DNA of 64,000 bases. It comes from Acidianus brierleyi (lineage in GTDB: Archaea > Thermoproteota > Thermoprotei_A > Sulfolobales > Sulfolobaceae). The stretch is taken from assembly GCF_003201835.2 (NCBI RefSeq), contig NZ_CP029289.2, forward strand, positions 1-64,000, in the 5' to 3' direction. Below the pieces are notes generated by a model, which did no database searches, was not told the DNA's origin, and saw only the letters and a program-made list of their open reading frames with translations. The translations under genes and the position numbers were made by a program. Positions 10,840-19,910 of this stretch are shown in pieces (within the stretch, counting starts at the first letter, position 1; the number at the start of each line of letters is the position of its first letter).

Positions 10840-11274
10840 ATGAAAAGTCTAAAAGGAACTAAAACAGAGGAAAACTTCAAAAACGGCTTCATAGGAGAAT
10901 CTATGGCAAATAGAAGATATCTATATTTTGCTAAAAGAGCTGATGAAGAGGGATATCCAGAAATAGCTGCATTATTAAGGAGCATATCTGAAGGAGAAAC
11001 TGCTCATGCGTTTGGACATCTAGATTTCATAAGACAAGGAGACTCTGTAGATCCAGCTACAGGTAAACCAATAAAGACAATTGAGGAAATGCTAGAATCA
11101 GCAGTAGCAGGCGAAACATACGAATTCACACAAATGTACCCAGGATTTGCTAAAGTAGCAAGGGAAGAAGGTTTTGATGAAGCTGCAGAATGGTTTGAAA
11201 CATTAGCAAGAGCAGAAAAGAGTCACGCAGAAAAGTTTACTAACGCGTTGAAGGCACTTAAAGGGGAAAAATGA
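10840..11274 (+). CDS. Sulerythrin (rubrerythrin-like diiron protein without rubredoxin domain)
   Basis: The 144-residue four-helix protein matches sulerythrin of Sulfolobus tokodaii closely in length and motifs as I recall it, and like that protein it lacks the C-terminal rubredoxin domain. Diiron or mixed-metal ligands are visible in GESMANRRY, EGETAHAFGH, AGETYEF and ARAEKSHAEKF. It is thought to reduce peroxide in the cytoplasm. It heads a three-gene unit with an HdrB-like Fe-S protein and a DUF3501 protein, an arrangement found in many genomes, so electrons may come from those partners. A TATA-like CTTTTATATATT lies near 10802-10813. Confidence 0.9.
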   Translation: MKSLKGTKTEENFKNGFIGESMANRRYLYFAKRADEEGYPEIAALLRSISEGETAHAFGHLDFIRQGDSVDPATGKPIKTIEEMLESAVAGETYEFTQMYPGFAKVAREEGFDEAAEWFETLARAEKSHAEKFTNALKALKGEK

Positions 11275-12456
11275 ATGTATTCTTTAAATAAAGATAATCC
11301 TGATTTTTTTAATCAAACTAAACTTCAATCAGAATTTATAAGACAAGCTTCAGTCTGTCACGGTTGCAGAAGATGTTTTAATTACTGTCCCGTTTTTCCC
11401 AAATTATTTAAGTTCACAGATCAAAAAGGCCCTAAGGCCCTAACTCTAGATGATCTCTTTGATATATCACCGGATTGTTTTCATTGTAATATGTGTTATG
11501 TTAATTGTCCTTTTACACCACCGAACGATCTTAATATGGACTTTGCTCATTTAATGAGCTGGGGCTGGTTATTTTACAGAAGTAAGACAGGAATACCTTT
11601 AAAAGACAGAATATTTGAGATGTTAGATTTTGCAGGTTTTGTAAGGCCCTTATCAAGAAATATGGTAAAAGGATTAATTAGTGAGGGAGCGCCAGAACTT
11701 AGAGTTGCCGAGAAAGGATTTCTTTCTAATTTTAAAAGGAAAGATATTCAGAATCCTAAAGCCAGAGTTGTCCTTTTCCATACTTGTTTAGTGGAAAATT
11801 TCTATCCAGAAATTGGAGAAGACCTAGTAGAAGTATATAATAAATTAGGAATAGAAGTAATAACTGCAAACTTCATTTGTTGTGGAGCACCCATGCTAGA
11901 TGTAGGAGATTCAGAGGCATTAAAAAGGAATGCTGAATATAACTATAATATTATAAAGGAATATATTAAGAAAGGATATGATGTAGTGTCTCCTATCCCT
12001 ACATGCACATTAATGCTTACTAAGGAATATCAGTATATCTTAGATAAGGACGCTATAAAGGTATATGATGCTATGGAGTACCTTCTTAAATTAAAGAGGG
12101 AAGGGAAAATAGAGTTAAAAGGAGAAATGCCTAAAAGTATATTTTATCATACGCCATGTCACTTAAGATACTTAGGTGTAGGATACCCTGGTGTTCAATT
12201 AATGAGAAGTCTTAAATCTAAAGTGGAAATAGCAGATAAAGGATGTTCTGGCATAGATGGAGGTTGGGGATTAAGAAACTACTCAAAGGCTAAAGTTATT
12301 GGTTCTAAAATGATGGAGGCTTTTTCTCAAAGTAATGCTGAAATCTTTGCGACTGAATGTCCACTAGCTGGATTACAAATATTTAAGGCTTCAGGGAGAA
12401 AACCTTTACATCCTATTCAAGTTTTAAAAGAGGCGATGAAGAACGATAAAAGTTGA
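11275..12456 (+). CDS. Fe-S oxidoreductase with two 4Fe-4S sites and CCG domains (HdrB/GlpC-like)
   Basis: The 393-residue protein begins directly after the sulerythrin stop. Two ferredoxin-type motifs bind [4Fe-4S] clusters: Cys28/31/34/38 in CHGCRRCFNYCP and Cys68/71/74/78 in CFHCNMCYVNCP. The C-terminal half has two cysteine-rich CCG-type domains, seen as FICCGAPM and TPCHLRY plus later Cys residues, as in GlpC, glycolate oxidase subunit F and HdrB. It should be a cytoplasmic electron-transfer protein. Placement between sulerythrin and DUF3501 suggests that it feeds electrons to peroxide reduction. Confidence 0.85.
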   Translation: MYSLNKDNPDFFNQTKLQSEFIRQASVCHGCRRCFNYCPVFPKLFKFTDQKGPKALTLDDLFDISPDCFHCNMCYVNCPFTPPNDLNMDFAHLMSWGWLFYRSKTGIPLKDRIFEMLDFAGFVRPLSRNMVKGLISEGAPELRVAEKGFLSNFKRKDIQNPKARVVLFHTCLVENFYPEIGEDLVEVYNKLGIEVITANFICCGAPMLDVGDSEALKRNAEYNYNIIKEYIKKGYDVVSPIPTCTLMLTKEYQYILDKDAIKVYDAMEYLLKLKREGKIELKGEMPKSIFYHTPCHLRYLGVGYPGVQLMRSLKSKVEIADKGCSGIDGGWGLRNYSKAKVIGSKMMEAFSQSNAEIFATECPLAGLQIFKASGRKPLHPIQVLKEAMKNDKS

Positions 12457-13000
12457 AGAAGTTTTACCGTGGTTTGAGTACGAAAAAGTTAGAGAGGAAA
12501 GAAGGAAAAAAATTGTAGAAATTAAAAAGGAAAGAAGATTGGAGTTAGGCGACAGATTAGGAATACTATTTGAAAATAGAGATACAGTACTTCAACAAAT
12601 TCAGGAAATGGTTTACCTCGATAAATTATCAAACAAAAAAGATATTGAAGAGGAAATAAATATTTATTCCTCTTGGTTGCCTTGTGGAGGAAAAGCTAAG
12701 GCTAGCCTTTATATTTATGCACAAGATGAAAAAGACTTAGAGAGAGTATTTAATGAGTTACCAGAGATTTATAATTCAATATTTTTACGCGTAGGGAAAA
12801 AACTTATTCAAGGAGAACCGGAAAGCGGAAGAAATCAAGGCCATGCATTTAGTACAGTACAATTTCTTACGTTTGATTTAGAAGGAGAAAAATCTACTGA
12901 TATGGAAGTAAACGTAGTACATCAAAATTACAAAGTTAAAGTTAAGGTTCCTGAAAATCTTGCAAAAAAAGTAATAGAAGAAGCTTACGAAGAATGCTAG
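12446..13000 (+). CDS. DUF3501 family protein, start codon probably AUA
   Basis: The conserved DUF3501 N-terminus is open in frame upstream of the first TTG (12539): residues such as LPWFEYEKVREERR precede the typical GDRLGILFENRDTV block. No ATG, GTG or TTG occurs between the upstream in-frame stop (12437) and 12539. The best fit is an AUA start at 12446, overlapping the end of the Fe-S gene by 11 bp, with an SD-like AGGCGATG ending 7 nt before it. Using TTG 12539 would lose about 31 conserved residues. The function is unknown; the family travels with rubrerythrin and HdrB/GlpC-like genes, as here. Confidence 0.7.
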   Translation: MKVEEVLPWFEYEKVREERRKKIVEIKKERRLELGDRLGILFENRDTVLQQIQEMVYLDKLSNKKDIEEEINIYSSWLPCGGKAKASLYIYAQDEKDLERVFNELPEIYNSIFLRVGKKLIQGEPESGRNQGHAFSTVQFLTFDLEGEKSTDMEVNVVHQNYKVKVKVPENLAKKVIEEAYEEC

Positions 13001-13016
13001 TACTAAACATTAAAAA

Positions 13017-13469
13017 TCACTTTATCCTAGGCTCGACGTATTTAGTAAGAAGATAATTAATTCCTTCAACTATTATTACACCAGTTATAATAGGGTGTAT
13101 AATATACACTACATTTACTCTTTCTAATACACCTAATAGCGTTGCTAATATTGCTGGAGTATGTTCTATGTTTATTAAAACACAAATACTAAATGCAATA
13201 AATGATGCTATAGTAGCCATAATTATTCCATATAAATGAAATAAAGAGAATATTAAGCCTACTAAACCACAAATTGTATATGAAAATAATATTATAATAC
13301 TTCTATGCATTCTCCAATCTGGATCAGGATATTTAGTAGCAGCCGTAGCTAAAAATGGTGGAAGTATAAATTCAGTATTTGTTATGATAGTTATGGCTAC
13401 TAAGATTGAAATTGAAATTATTAAGTTCAAAATAGCAACAAGTTTTTTCTTTCTAGAAGGAAAGTGCAT
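13017..13469 (-). CDS. HPP-like integral membrane protein
   Basis: The 150-residue protein has four or five helices and an overall pattern like the HPP family: an early LPPFLATAATKYPDPDWR segment, then paired helices, then an EHTPAILATLLG segment where the family name motif would be. The HPP tripeptide itself is replaced by HTP. Such proteins have been linked to nitrite transport in plastids, but the role in archaea is not known. It converges on the DUF3501 gene with a 16-bp gap. Confidence 0.5.
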   Translation of the reverse strand: MHFPSRKKKLVAILNLIISISILVAITIITNTEFILPPFLATAATKYPDPDWRMHRSIIILFSYTICGLVGLIFSLFHLYGIIMATIASFIAFSICVLINIEHTPAILATLLGVLERVNVVYIIHPIITGVIIVEGINYLLTKYVEPRIK

Positions 13470-13718
13470 GAAATGATATAATGGAGTTATAATAAAAAGA
13501 TTTTCTCTTAATCATAAAAATAACAAAATTATTACAAATACAATAAGTTTACTGATAATGTGCAATGAAATAGCTACTTAATTTTATATTTCTGATATAT
13601 AAGTATAATATAGTTTTAAATATAACTAAATTGACTTATATAAGTATACTAAAATTTATATTTAACTTTTACTCTGTTATAAAAAATATTAATTAACCTA
13701 CAAAAAGAGTAAATTTTA

Positions 13719-13919
13719 ATGATAAAAACAAAATTCTATCTTGCGTTATTTATAACTCTAATAGTAGATATTATTTTATATTCTGTTTTTCCATTTTTTA
13801 ATAGAATTTATCCAGAATTATTTGGATTACCACTTTTTTACTGGTATCAAACAATTTTACTCGTAGTAAGTAGTTTAATGTTTCTAGGTATTACGCTAAT
13901 ATTCAAGGAGGTGGAGTAA
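13719..13919 (+). CDS. DUF3311-like small membrane partner of an SSS transporter
   Basis: The 66-residue protein has two helices with the signature region PFFNRIYPELFGLPLFYWYQ, the pattern I associate with DUF3311. Members of that family typically sit directly upstream of sodium:solute symporter genes. Here the transporter gene begins 1 bp after the stop, so the two are cotranscribed and probably form a complex. Confidence 0.75.
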   Translation: MIKTKFYLALFITLIVDIILYSVFPFFNRIYPELFGLPLFYWYQTILLVVSSLMFLGITLIFKEVE

Positions 13920-13920
13920 A

Positions 13921-15483
13921 TTGATATCAATACCTAAGTCTAATATAGATGGAATTACTTTAGGAGTTTTTCTTATTTTATTTGTAATATTTATATTTTT
14001 GGGATTTTATGGAGCTAGATGGAGAAAAGGAGACATGAATAAATTACATGAATGGGGATTAGCTGGAAGAAGACTTGGAGTATTCTTCGTATGGTTCCTA
14101 ATGGGAGCAGATCTTTATACTGCATATACTTTTATTGCGGTTCCAGCAGCCCTATTTGGTATAGGTTCACTTTATTTCTTTGCAGTTCCTTATGTAGCAT
14201 GGACATTTGCCATTGCTTTACTTACTATGCCAAGATTATGGACTGTTTCAAGAAATAAAGGATATGTAACTGCAGCAGATTTTGTAAAAGACAGATTTAA
14301 TAGTAGAACGCTAGCTATACTAGTAGCTATAGTTGGTATAGTAGCAGAATTACCATATATAGCTCTTCAAATAGTAGGGATGAAGGCAGCACTCTCTATG
14401 TTACTTTTAGGATTAGGAATAGGAACTAGTAGTGTATCATCATTAACGTTTATTAATGAAATATCTCTTTTACTAGCTTTTGCTATCTTAGCAGCATTTA
14501 CTTATACTAGCGGATTAAGAGGAGCAACATTAACAGGTGTATTCAAAGATGCGCTTATATGGTTTACTGTTATAGTTTCAATAATAGCCATTCCAATATT
14601 TATAGGCGGCTTCCACACTGCGTTTTCCGATATTAAAGCTCCGGCCAAATTCTTAACCTTACCAAGTTCATTTATTACTGCGTATTTCTCATTAGCTTTA
14701 GGAAGTGCAATAGCACTATATCTTTATCCTCATGCTATAAATGGTTCCTTGTCATCCAATAGTAAGAATCAGCTAAAATTAAGTACGTCCATGTTACCAA
14801 TTTATGGTATAGGTTTAGCTTTCTTAGCATTATTCGGAATCTTAGTATACGCAGTTTCTCCGGCCTTATCTGCTATAAGTACATTAAAACCCATAATAGG
14901 AGCTTCTTCTGCAGCAGATCTAGTAGTTCCTGCTACTATTGCTTATGAGATGCCTAATTGGTTTGTAGGGATAGCTCTTGTAGGAGTATTCATAGGTGGA
15001 TTAGTTCCTGCTGCAATAATGGCAATAGCCATAGCTAATTTATTTACGAGAAATATTGTAAAGGAGTTTAAGCCATTATCTGAGAAAGCGGAATCAAGCA
15101 TGGCAAAATGGGTATCTGTAGTATTCAAATTCCTTGCTTTAGGTTTCGTATTTGCAGTGCCAGGATATGCTATAACGTTACAATTACTTGGAGGTATAAT
15201 AGTAGCTCAAGCTCTACCTCCAGTCTTTTTAGGGTTATATACTAATAAACTGGAAAAACGATCTTTAATAGCGGGACTTATTGCTGGCGTAGTATCTGGA
15301 ATAGGCCTATACTATTACTCTCATGGAGTATTTATGAAAACACCTATAGGGTTAATATATATTGCACTAATAGCACTAATTATAAACTTAGCAATATCTG
15401 GGATAGGAAGTCTAATAGCTTATTCCATGGGATGGAGACCCAAAATAATTGTAAAAGACGAGGAAATTATGAAATCATTATAA
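13921..15483 (+). CDS. Sodium:solute symporter (SSS) family permease
   Basis: The 520-residue protein has about 13 transmembrane helices and SSS-type features, including the N-terminal DxYTAYTF helix region (GADLYTAYTF), the GLRGATLTGVFKDALIW segment and a VPAAIMAIAIANLFTRN segment corresponding to the SSS signature. It begins with TTG at 13921, directly after the DUF3311-like gene, with GGAGGTGG as Shine-Dalgarno at about 13907-13914. Related proteins carry monocarboxylates, amino acids or sugars with a cation. The substrate here is not evident, and in acidophiles protons may replace sodium. Confidence 0.82.
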   Translation: MISIPKSNIDGITLGVFLILFVIFIFLGFYGARWRKGDMNKLHEWGLAGRRLGVFFVWFLMGADLYTAYTFIAVPAALFGIGSLYFFAVPYVAWTFAIALLTMPRLWTVSRNKGYVTAADFVKDRFNSRTLAILVAIVGIVAELPYIALQIVGMKAALSMLLLGLGIGTSSVSSLTFINEISLLLAFAILAAFTYTSGLRGATLTGVFKDALIWFTVIVSIIAIPIFIGGFHTAFSDIKAPAKFLTLPSSFITAYFSLALGSAIALYLYPHAINGSLSSNSKNQLKLSTSMLPIYGIGLAFLALFGILVYAVSPALSAISTLKPIIGASSAADLVVPATIAYEMPNWFVGIALVGVFIGGLVPAAIMAIAIANLFTRNIVKEFKPLSEKAESSMAKWVSVVFKFLALGFVFAVPGYAITLQLLGGIIVAQALPPVFLGLYTNKLEKRSLIAGLIAGVVSGIGLYYYSHGVFMKTPIGLIYIALIALIINLAISGIGSLIAYSMGWRPKIIVKDEEIMKSL

Positions 15484-15550
15484 CTATTTAAATGTATGTT
15501 AAAGTTTTTTTAATTTATGATTATATTCGTCTTTAACGGAGTTTACATTC

Positions 15551-16186
15551 ATGAATATAAAAATTATATCTAATGAAGGCGGTGTTGGAAAATCTACATT
15601 AGCTTTAATAATAGCGAAGTCATTAGCGTTAAAATCTAAAAAAGTAGCATTGCTCGACATGGATCTGCTCGGATATCCTTCTTGGGTTATAGGAGTAGAA
15701 GGGAATGGGATTATAACTACGCTATTAAAAAATAAAGATTATAAACACGCTATAAAAGAAATTGAAATTGGAAAAGGATCTATAACTACACTAAAACTCT
15801 TTGATGGAAAGGAAATAACAGATTTAGACCGCAATATCCTAATAGAAGCCATGAATATAATTAACGATACTCTAAGAAATTTTAAGTATGTAATTACAGA
15901 TACTCCTACAATGTCATTTAGAGAGAGAATAAAACAATTGGAACCAGAAGGGAAGTCTTTGATGATAACCAGATATAGCTCCGAAATACCCAGTGTAACT
16001 GATAGTGATACACTAGGAATAATAGTTAACATGGTACCCGATAATTTCAAAACATTCTCTAAGCATATTAAAAACGAAATAGTTATTCCTTTCTACGAGC
16101 AGTTATTTAATTTCTCTGGAAATATTAATGAAATACCAATTTTTGATGAGATAAGTAAGATAGAAACTATGTTTGAATCTTCTTAA
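15551..16186 (+). CDS. ParA/MinD-like P-loop ATPase
   Basis: The 211-residue protein starts with a deviant Walker A motif (EGGVGKST, residues 9-16) followed by LLDMDLLGYP (Walker A' type) and VITDTP (Walker B region), the order seen in MinD/ParA ATPases. It is shorter than most MinD proteins. No ParB-like partner is adjacent, so a role in partition or positioning cannot be assigned. Its last 20 bp overlap the end of the convergent regulator gene. Confidence 0.7.
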   Translation: MNIKIISNEGGVGKSTLALIIAKSLALKSKKVALLDMDLLGYPSWVIGVEGNGIITTLLKNKDYKHAIKEIEIGKGSITTLKLFDGKEITDLDRNILIEAMNIINDTLRNFKYVITDTPTMSFRERIKQLEPEGKSLMITRYSSEIPSVTDSDTLGIIVNMVPDNFKTFSKHIKNEIVIPFYEQLFNFSGNINEIPIFDEISKIETMFESS

Positions 16187-16472
16187 TCAAATCTATATAT
16201 TGTTTTATTGTCTGAATACCTTTTTCTGTTATCTCTATAATAGTTCTTGGACCTGATAATGTAGGAACTTTTTTAACTGTTATAAGTCCACTCTCTTCCA
16301 GAACTTGAAGATGCATAAATAAAGAGCTCTTAGAGATTCCTGAGGATCTTTGAAGATCTGAAAAAGTGGATTTACCTAGAATATAAAGTGATAAAAGTAT
16401 TCCCAGTCTGGCTGAATTCGATAAAGTAGGATCGTTTAAAAGTTCCATTATTTTCTTAAGTTCATCAGTCAC
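16167..16472 (-). CDS. Winged-helix transcriptional regulator of the adjacent ABC exporter
   Basis: The 101-residue protein is a single winged-helix domain. The segment STFSDLQRSSGISKSSLFMH is the recognition helix region, and LITVKKVPTLSGPRTIIEIT forms the wing. It resembles ArsR/MarR-type small regulators. It is the last gene of a four-gene leftward operon (permease, ATPase, membrane protein, regulator) and overlaps the preceding gene by 8 bp, so it probably controls this operon. No effector-binding site is visible. Confidence 0.75.
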   Translation of the reverse strand: MTDELKKIMELLNDPTLSNSARLGILLSLYILGKSTFSDLQRSSGISKSSLFMHLQVLEESGLITVKKVPTLSGPRTIIEITEKGIQTIKQYIDLIKKIQT

Positions 16473-17076
16473 TCTCTATTACCTCCATTAATGATTTATA
16501 TCCAGCAAATATCCATGAAATACCAAAAATCATCGAGAAAAACTCTATAAATCTTGTTTCACTTAATGTCATTAGCATGGTAAATGTGATTAATGCCAAG
16601 ATATCATAGTATTTTATTCCGTTAGCTGTTTTATATAAGAAATAAAGAGATATATCTACAGAAATTGCATATAAAGTTGAACCAAAGATTAGGAATATAA
16701 TGTTAAAAAAGAAAGCTCCAACACCTAAGAATACAAAAGAAATAATAAGAAGAAATGGATAAATGTAATATTCGAAGATATGTATTTTTCTTGAATTTTC
16801 GCCAAAAATTGAAATAAAATTATTCAATATTTTCCTAGCTTTCCTAAAAAAACGTATTGATAGTAATATGTAAAAAATAAGTATGCCAGTAATAGATATA
16901 CTAAATGATATATAGCTGTATAAATTTAGAAAATTTAAGATAAAGTATGCTAATCCAAAAGAAAGTGGAAATGTTCCCCAAGAAATGTAGTACTTTCCCA
17001 ATGCTTTTCTGAATTCAGTCATAACAGTATTTTTTGCTAATTCTTTTGATTTTATTATTAGATCTTTTTCTGTCAT
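16465..17076 (-). CDS. Five- to six-helix membrane protein in the ABC operon
   Basis: The 203-residue protein has a basic N-terminal 25 residues and about six predicted helices, with many aromatic residues. It starts directly after the ABC ATPase gene and overlaps the regulator gene, so it is part of the same transcript. It has no ABC permease motif and is not recognised. It could be a sensor or accessory subunit of the exporter. Confidence 0.6.
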   Translation of the reverse strand: MTEKDLIIKSKELAKNTVMTEFRKALGKYYISWGTFPLSFGLAYFILNFLNLYSYISFSISITGILIFYILLSIRFFRKARKILNNFISIFGENSRKIHIFEYYIYPFLLIISFVFLGVGAFFFNIIFLIFGSTLYAISVDISLYFLYKTANGIKYYDILALITFTMLMTLSETRFIEFFSMIFGISWIFAGYKSLMEVIESD

Positions 17077-17844
17077 CTATTCACCTAAATTATAGATTCT
17101 ATCTAATGTTACAAGGTTTTCTACCTTATATCCCTTTTCACCTTTCACAAACGAATATTTCTTCTTATTAACCTCTATTTCTAGAATTGCAGACTGATCT
17201 TCACCTTCTATTATCGAAGATTCTAGAATATCTTTAGCAGTAATTGGACCAAATACCTTCCCCTCAAATATAAGATTTGCCTTATAATCCTTAAATATTT
17301 TCACCATGTCGAGCTCATGCGTAACAATTATACCTTCTTTACCATATTCTTTTATCCAGTTAGCAATAATTTTTCTTTTACCAATATCTACATTTTCAAA
17401 AGGTTCATCAAGTAAAATAATTTTGGAATTCGATGCTAAGGCTATGATTGTTCTGAAAATAACTCCTTGTCCTGCAGATAATGAGTATATATTTTTATTT
17501 AAATCCTTTAAACCTAATTGACTAAGCATTCCAATAGCAAGTTTGGAATTAATACCTTTTATTTCTTCATAAATATAAATCACATCTTTTAGTTTCACGC
17601 CAAGAGAGAACGCTTCATTAATATTTGTTGAAAGTTCAGTATAATTCCTTAACTTAGAAACCTCTTTACCATCTATAAATATATGTCCTTGATACGGTAT
17701 TATTCCAGCTATTGCTTTTAGAAGAGTTGATTTTCCTGAACCATTAGGGCCCAATAAAATAACTTTCTCATTAATAGTAGCATTTACGTCCTTAACTACC
17801 TTGTCCTTGCCATAAAATATTGACACATTGTTGAGTTCTATCAT
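17077..17844 (-). CDS. ABC transporter ATP-binding protein
   Basis: The 255-residue ATPase has Walker A (GPNGSGKST, about residues 33-41), a degenerate signature LSAGQG in place of LSGGQ, Walker B (IILLDEPF) and the switch His in GIIVTHE. It overlaps the permease gene by 4 bp. About 60 C-terminal residues follow the core domain. With the ABC-2-type permease it probably forms an exporter. Confidence 0.88.
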   Translation of the reverse strand: MIELNNVSIFYGKDKVVKDVNATINEKVILLGPNGSGKSTLLKAIAGIIPYQGHIFIDGKEVSKLRNYTELSTNINEAFSLGVKLKDVIYIYEEIKGINSKLAIGMLSQLGLKDLNKNIYSLSAGQGVIFRTIIALASNSKIILLDEPFENVDIGKRKIIANWIKEYGKEGIIVTHELDMVKIFKDYKANLIFEGKVFGPITAKDILESSIIEGEDQSAILEIEVNKKKYSFVKGEKGYKVENLVTLDRIYNLGE

Positions 17845-18665
17845 GCTAACTTCTCCTCCTCTAGGGGTTTATAATATAATTTTCTTATTCCTATAATATC
17901 AATAATTGTTAATACTACTGTCCAGAGTATCGATGAAATAATTGCTAATGGAATTGAAATAAAAGATCCAGATTGCCCACTTAATATAATTGAAGCGTAA
18001 TTTAACGGTGAAGGTTTGCCTAAATATCCGCTCATAGTTAACGAGTCTACCATTGTAAATGGACTGGCATACGTAAAATAATTTAATTTTAAATATAAAT
18101 ATCCGAATCCAAAAAGAAATGAAAATAATAAAGGAACCATATTAATAAATTCTCTTATTTTTCTAGTTGTCTTTAGTGTTATTATACTAAGGAACATGGA
18201 AAAAGATGTCAAAAATATTGCAGTTAATATAATAGATATTATTAATAGCAATATGTCTTTTGGATAAACAATAAATCCGAATCTATTTGAAAAGGCTACA
18301 GTAGTAAAAGCTATCATTGTACTTCCAATTATGAGAGATGCAATGATAGACCCAATATATATTGAAGAAATATAATATAGTGGAGTTAATTTGGAGTATC
18401 TAAATAGGTGACTTAATCCTCCTGTTTGATAATTTAGCATAGCGGTTATTCCAACAGACAATGAACCTAAAGAAAAAAGTATTATAGTGCCTGCCCATCC
18501 AGACGTATAATAATAGACCTCTTGATTATAATATTCCCCATGAGCTATTCCAGGAGAAAAGATATATGCTCCCATAAGGATCCAAAAAATCATAAATCCT
18601 ACTGCCCATATTAAATCGTAAGGATTGGTAAGTAACCTTTTTGCTATATAATATATTAGCCTCAT
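17841..18665 (-). CDS. ABC-2-type transporter permease
   Basis: The 274-residue protein has six transmembrane helices, a short cytoplasmic N-terminus and a large extracellular loop after helix 1, the usual shape of ABC-2 permeases. It is the first gene of the operon and is followed by its ATPase with a 4-bp overlap. The transported compound is unknown. Confidence 0.75.
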   Translation of the reverse strand: MRLIYYIAKRLLTNPYDLIWAVGFMIFWILMGAYIFSPGIAHGEYYNQEVYYYTSGWAGTIILFSLGSLSVGITAMLNYQTGGLSHLFRYSKLTPLYYISSIYIGSIIASLIIGSTMIAFTTVAFSNRFGFIVYPKDILLLIISIILTAIFLTSFSMFLSIITLKTTRKIREFINMVPLLFSFLFGFGYLYLKLNYFTYASPFTMVDSLTMSGYLGKPSPLNYASIILSGQSGSFISIPLAIISSILWTVVLTIIDIIGIRKLYYKPLEEEKLA

Positions 18666-18753
18666 GAGTATTAATAGGAAATGAATATTTTAAGCTAAGT
18701 AAACAGTTCAATTTCTGAACATACGTGAAAATTTTTATTTCAATTCTAAAAAA

Positions 18754-18861
18754 TTATTTAAAAGCACTTTTAATTACAGAGTCTGCTAATTCATACTTTC
18801 CTCTATCAGTTTTAATAACATATCCTCTTTTCTCATGTTTTGTGGGTTCGTTCAATATATT
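18754..18861 (-). pseudogene. C-terminal fragment of an archaeal ATPase-type gene
   Basis: About 35 residues are open to a stop at 18754, including KRGYVIKTDRGKYELAD, which resembles the C-terminal winged-helix end of archaeal AAA ATPases. No start is present. The N-terminal end of such an ATPase lies on the same strand at 21192-21584. An IS5-like element and arsB lie between, and roughly 200 residues of the middle are missing. I infer that both pieces came from one gene. Confidence 0.4.
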
Positions 18862-18930
18862 TCAATAGGATGATACAGTAAAAATATGTTTTCTATAGAA
18901 AATAATATCTCTCCTAAATAATTTACTATA

Positions 18931-19803
18931 CTACTTCTTGACCTCAAAGCCCTTAGCTCGACCAACAACAAGGTTGGCCATGTACATCATCCAAGCATAA
19001 GCCAAACTAGCTTAGCATCAACAACTTGACCAGCAAAACTCGTAGCCCTAACAGACTCACCAAATGCTTAACAGCAGAGAACAAGGACTCAACCAACCAC
19101 CTTAACTAACCCTTCTCATCCCGCCAACGCTCATAACCCAACTTCTTGAACTCGCGCACAGCCTTACGCCTAGCAGGATGACCACGCCTAAAGCGTTCTT
19201 CCTAGGAGGAACAACAACATCAACACCAAGATTATAAATCTCGTTAGTATCATAAGCCTTATCGCCATAGGACCTCTTAACTTCCTTACCCTTTTCCTTC
19301 AAGTCCTTTACTTTGAAGCAGATTCGGCCTCATTACTCGTCACCTCAGCGCTTACTATCTTGAACTCGCCCTTCTCCATAACTACTTCAATCTTAAGGAA
19401 TTTTGAATCCCTCCTTTTGCCCCACTTTGCTACTATTGTCCTCCTCTTGTTGTGCTTATTCCAGTACCATCAGCTATTACTTCAAGTTCGTCACTCGCTT
19501 CAGGGAAATTAATATTCATGTTTCTTACCCTTTCCCATATTGTTAATCTAGGCTTGTCGGTATTATCTTCATTTCTGCTAGTGCGCTTAGTACTCCTTCT
19601 ATTGCTCTGTAGGGTAAGAATAAGTGTAGGAAGGCTAGGAAGTCGTTGAACTCCTTTGAATTGTACTTGGTCTTAGCATACCTGTTCTCTTCCTGGAGTA
19701 ATTCCCACCAGTGTTCGAAGACGTAGAAGGGGAACATTAGCTTATATCTTGTTACCACGTTCTCATCGTACTTGTTCCAATCCCTAGTGTTCTTCTTTTC
19801 CAT
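18931..19803 (-). pseudogene. IS5-family DDE transposase, frameshifted
   Basis: Starting with ATG at 19803, the sequence encodes an IS5-like transposase in several frames. The N-terminal part spans 19543-19803. A middle part holds the KWGKRRDSKF region and a GDKAYDTNEIYNLGVDVVVP segment, and the C-terminal part in another frame ends with a GRAKGFEVKK-like end and stop near 18931. At least three frame changes break it. I did not find clear terminal inverted repeats, so the element limits are open. It lies between arsB and the ATPase C-terminal fragment. Confidence 0.75.
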
Positions 19804-19910
19804 GGGTAATACTCTGCATAATTACTTAAAAATTTTTGTATAATTCTGAAGCGATCCACAACGTACTCTCTCCTAATATTTTTATATACTTGATATGGTT
19901 GTAAGATGTA

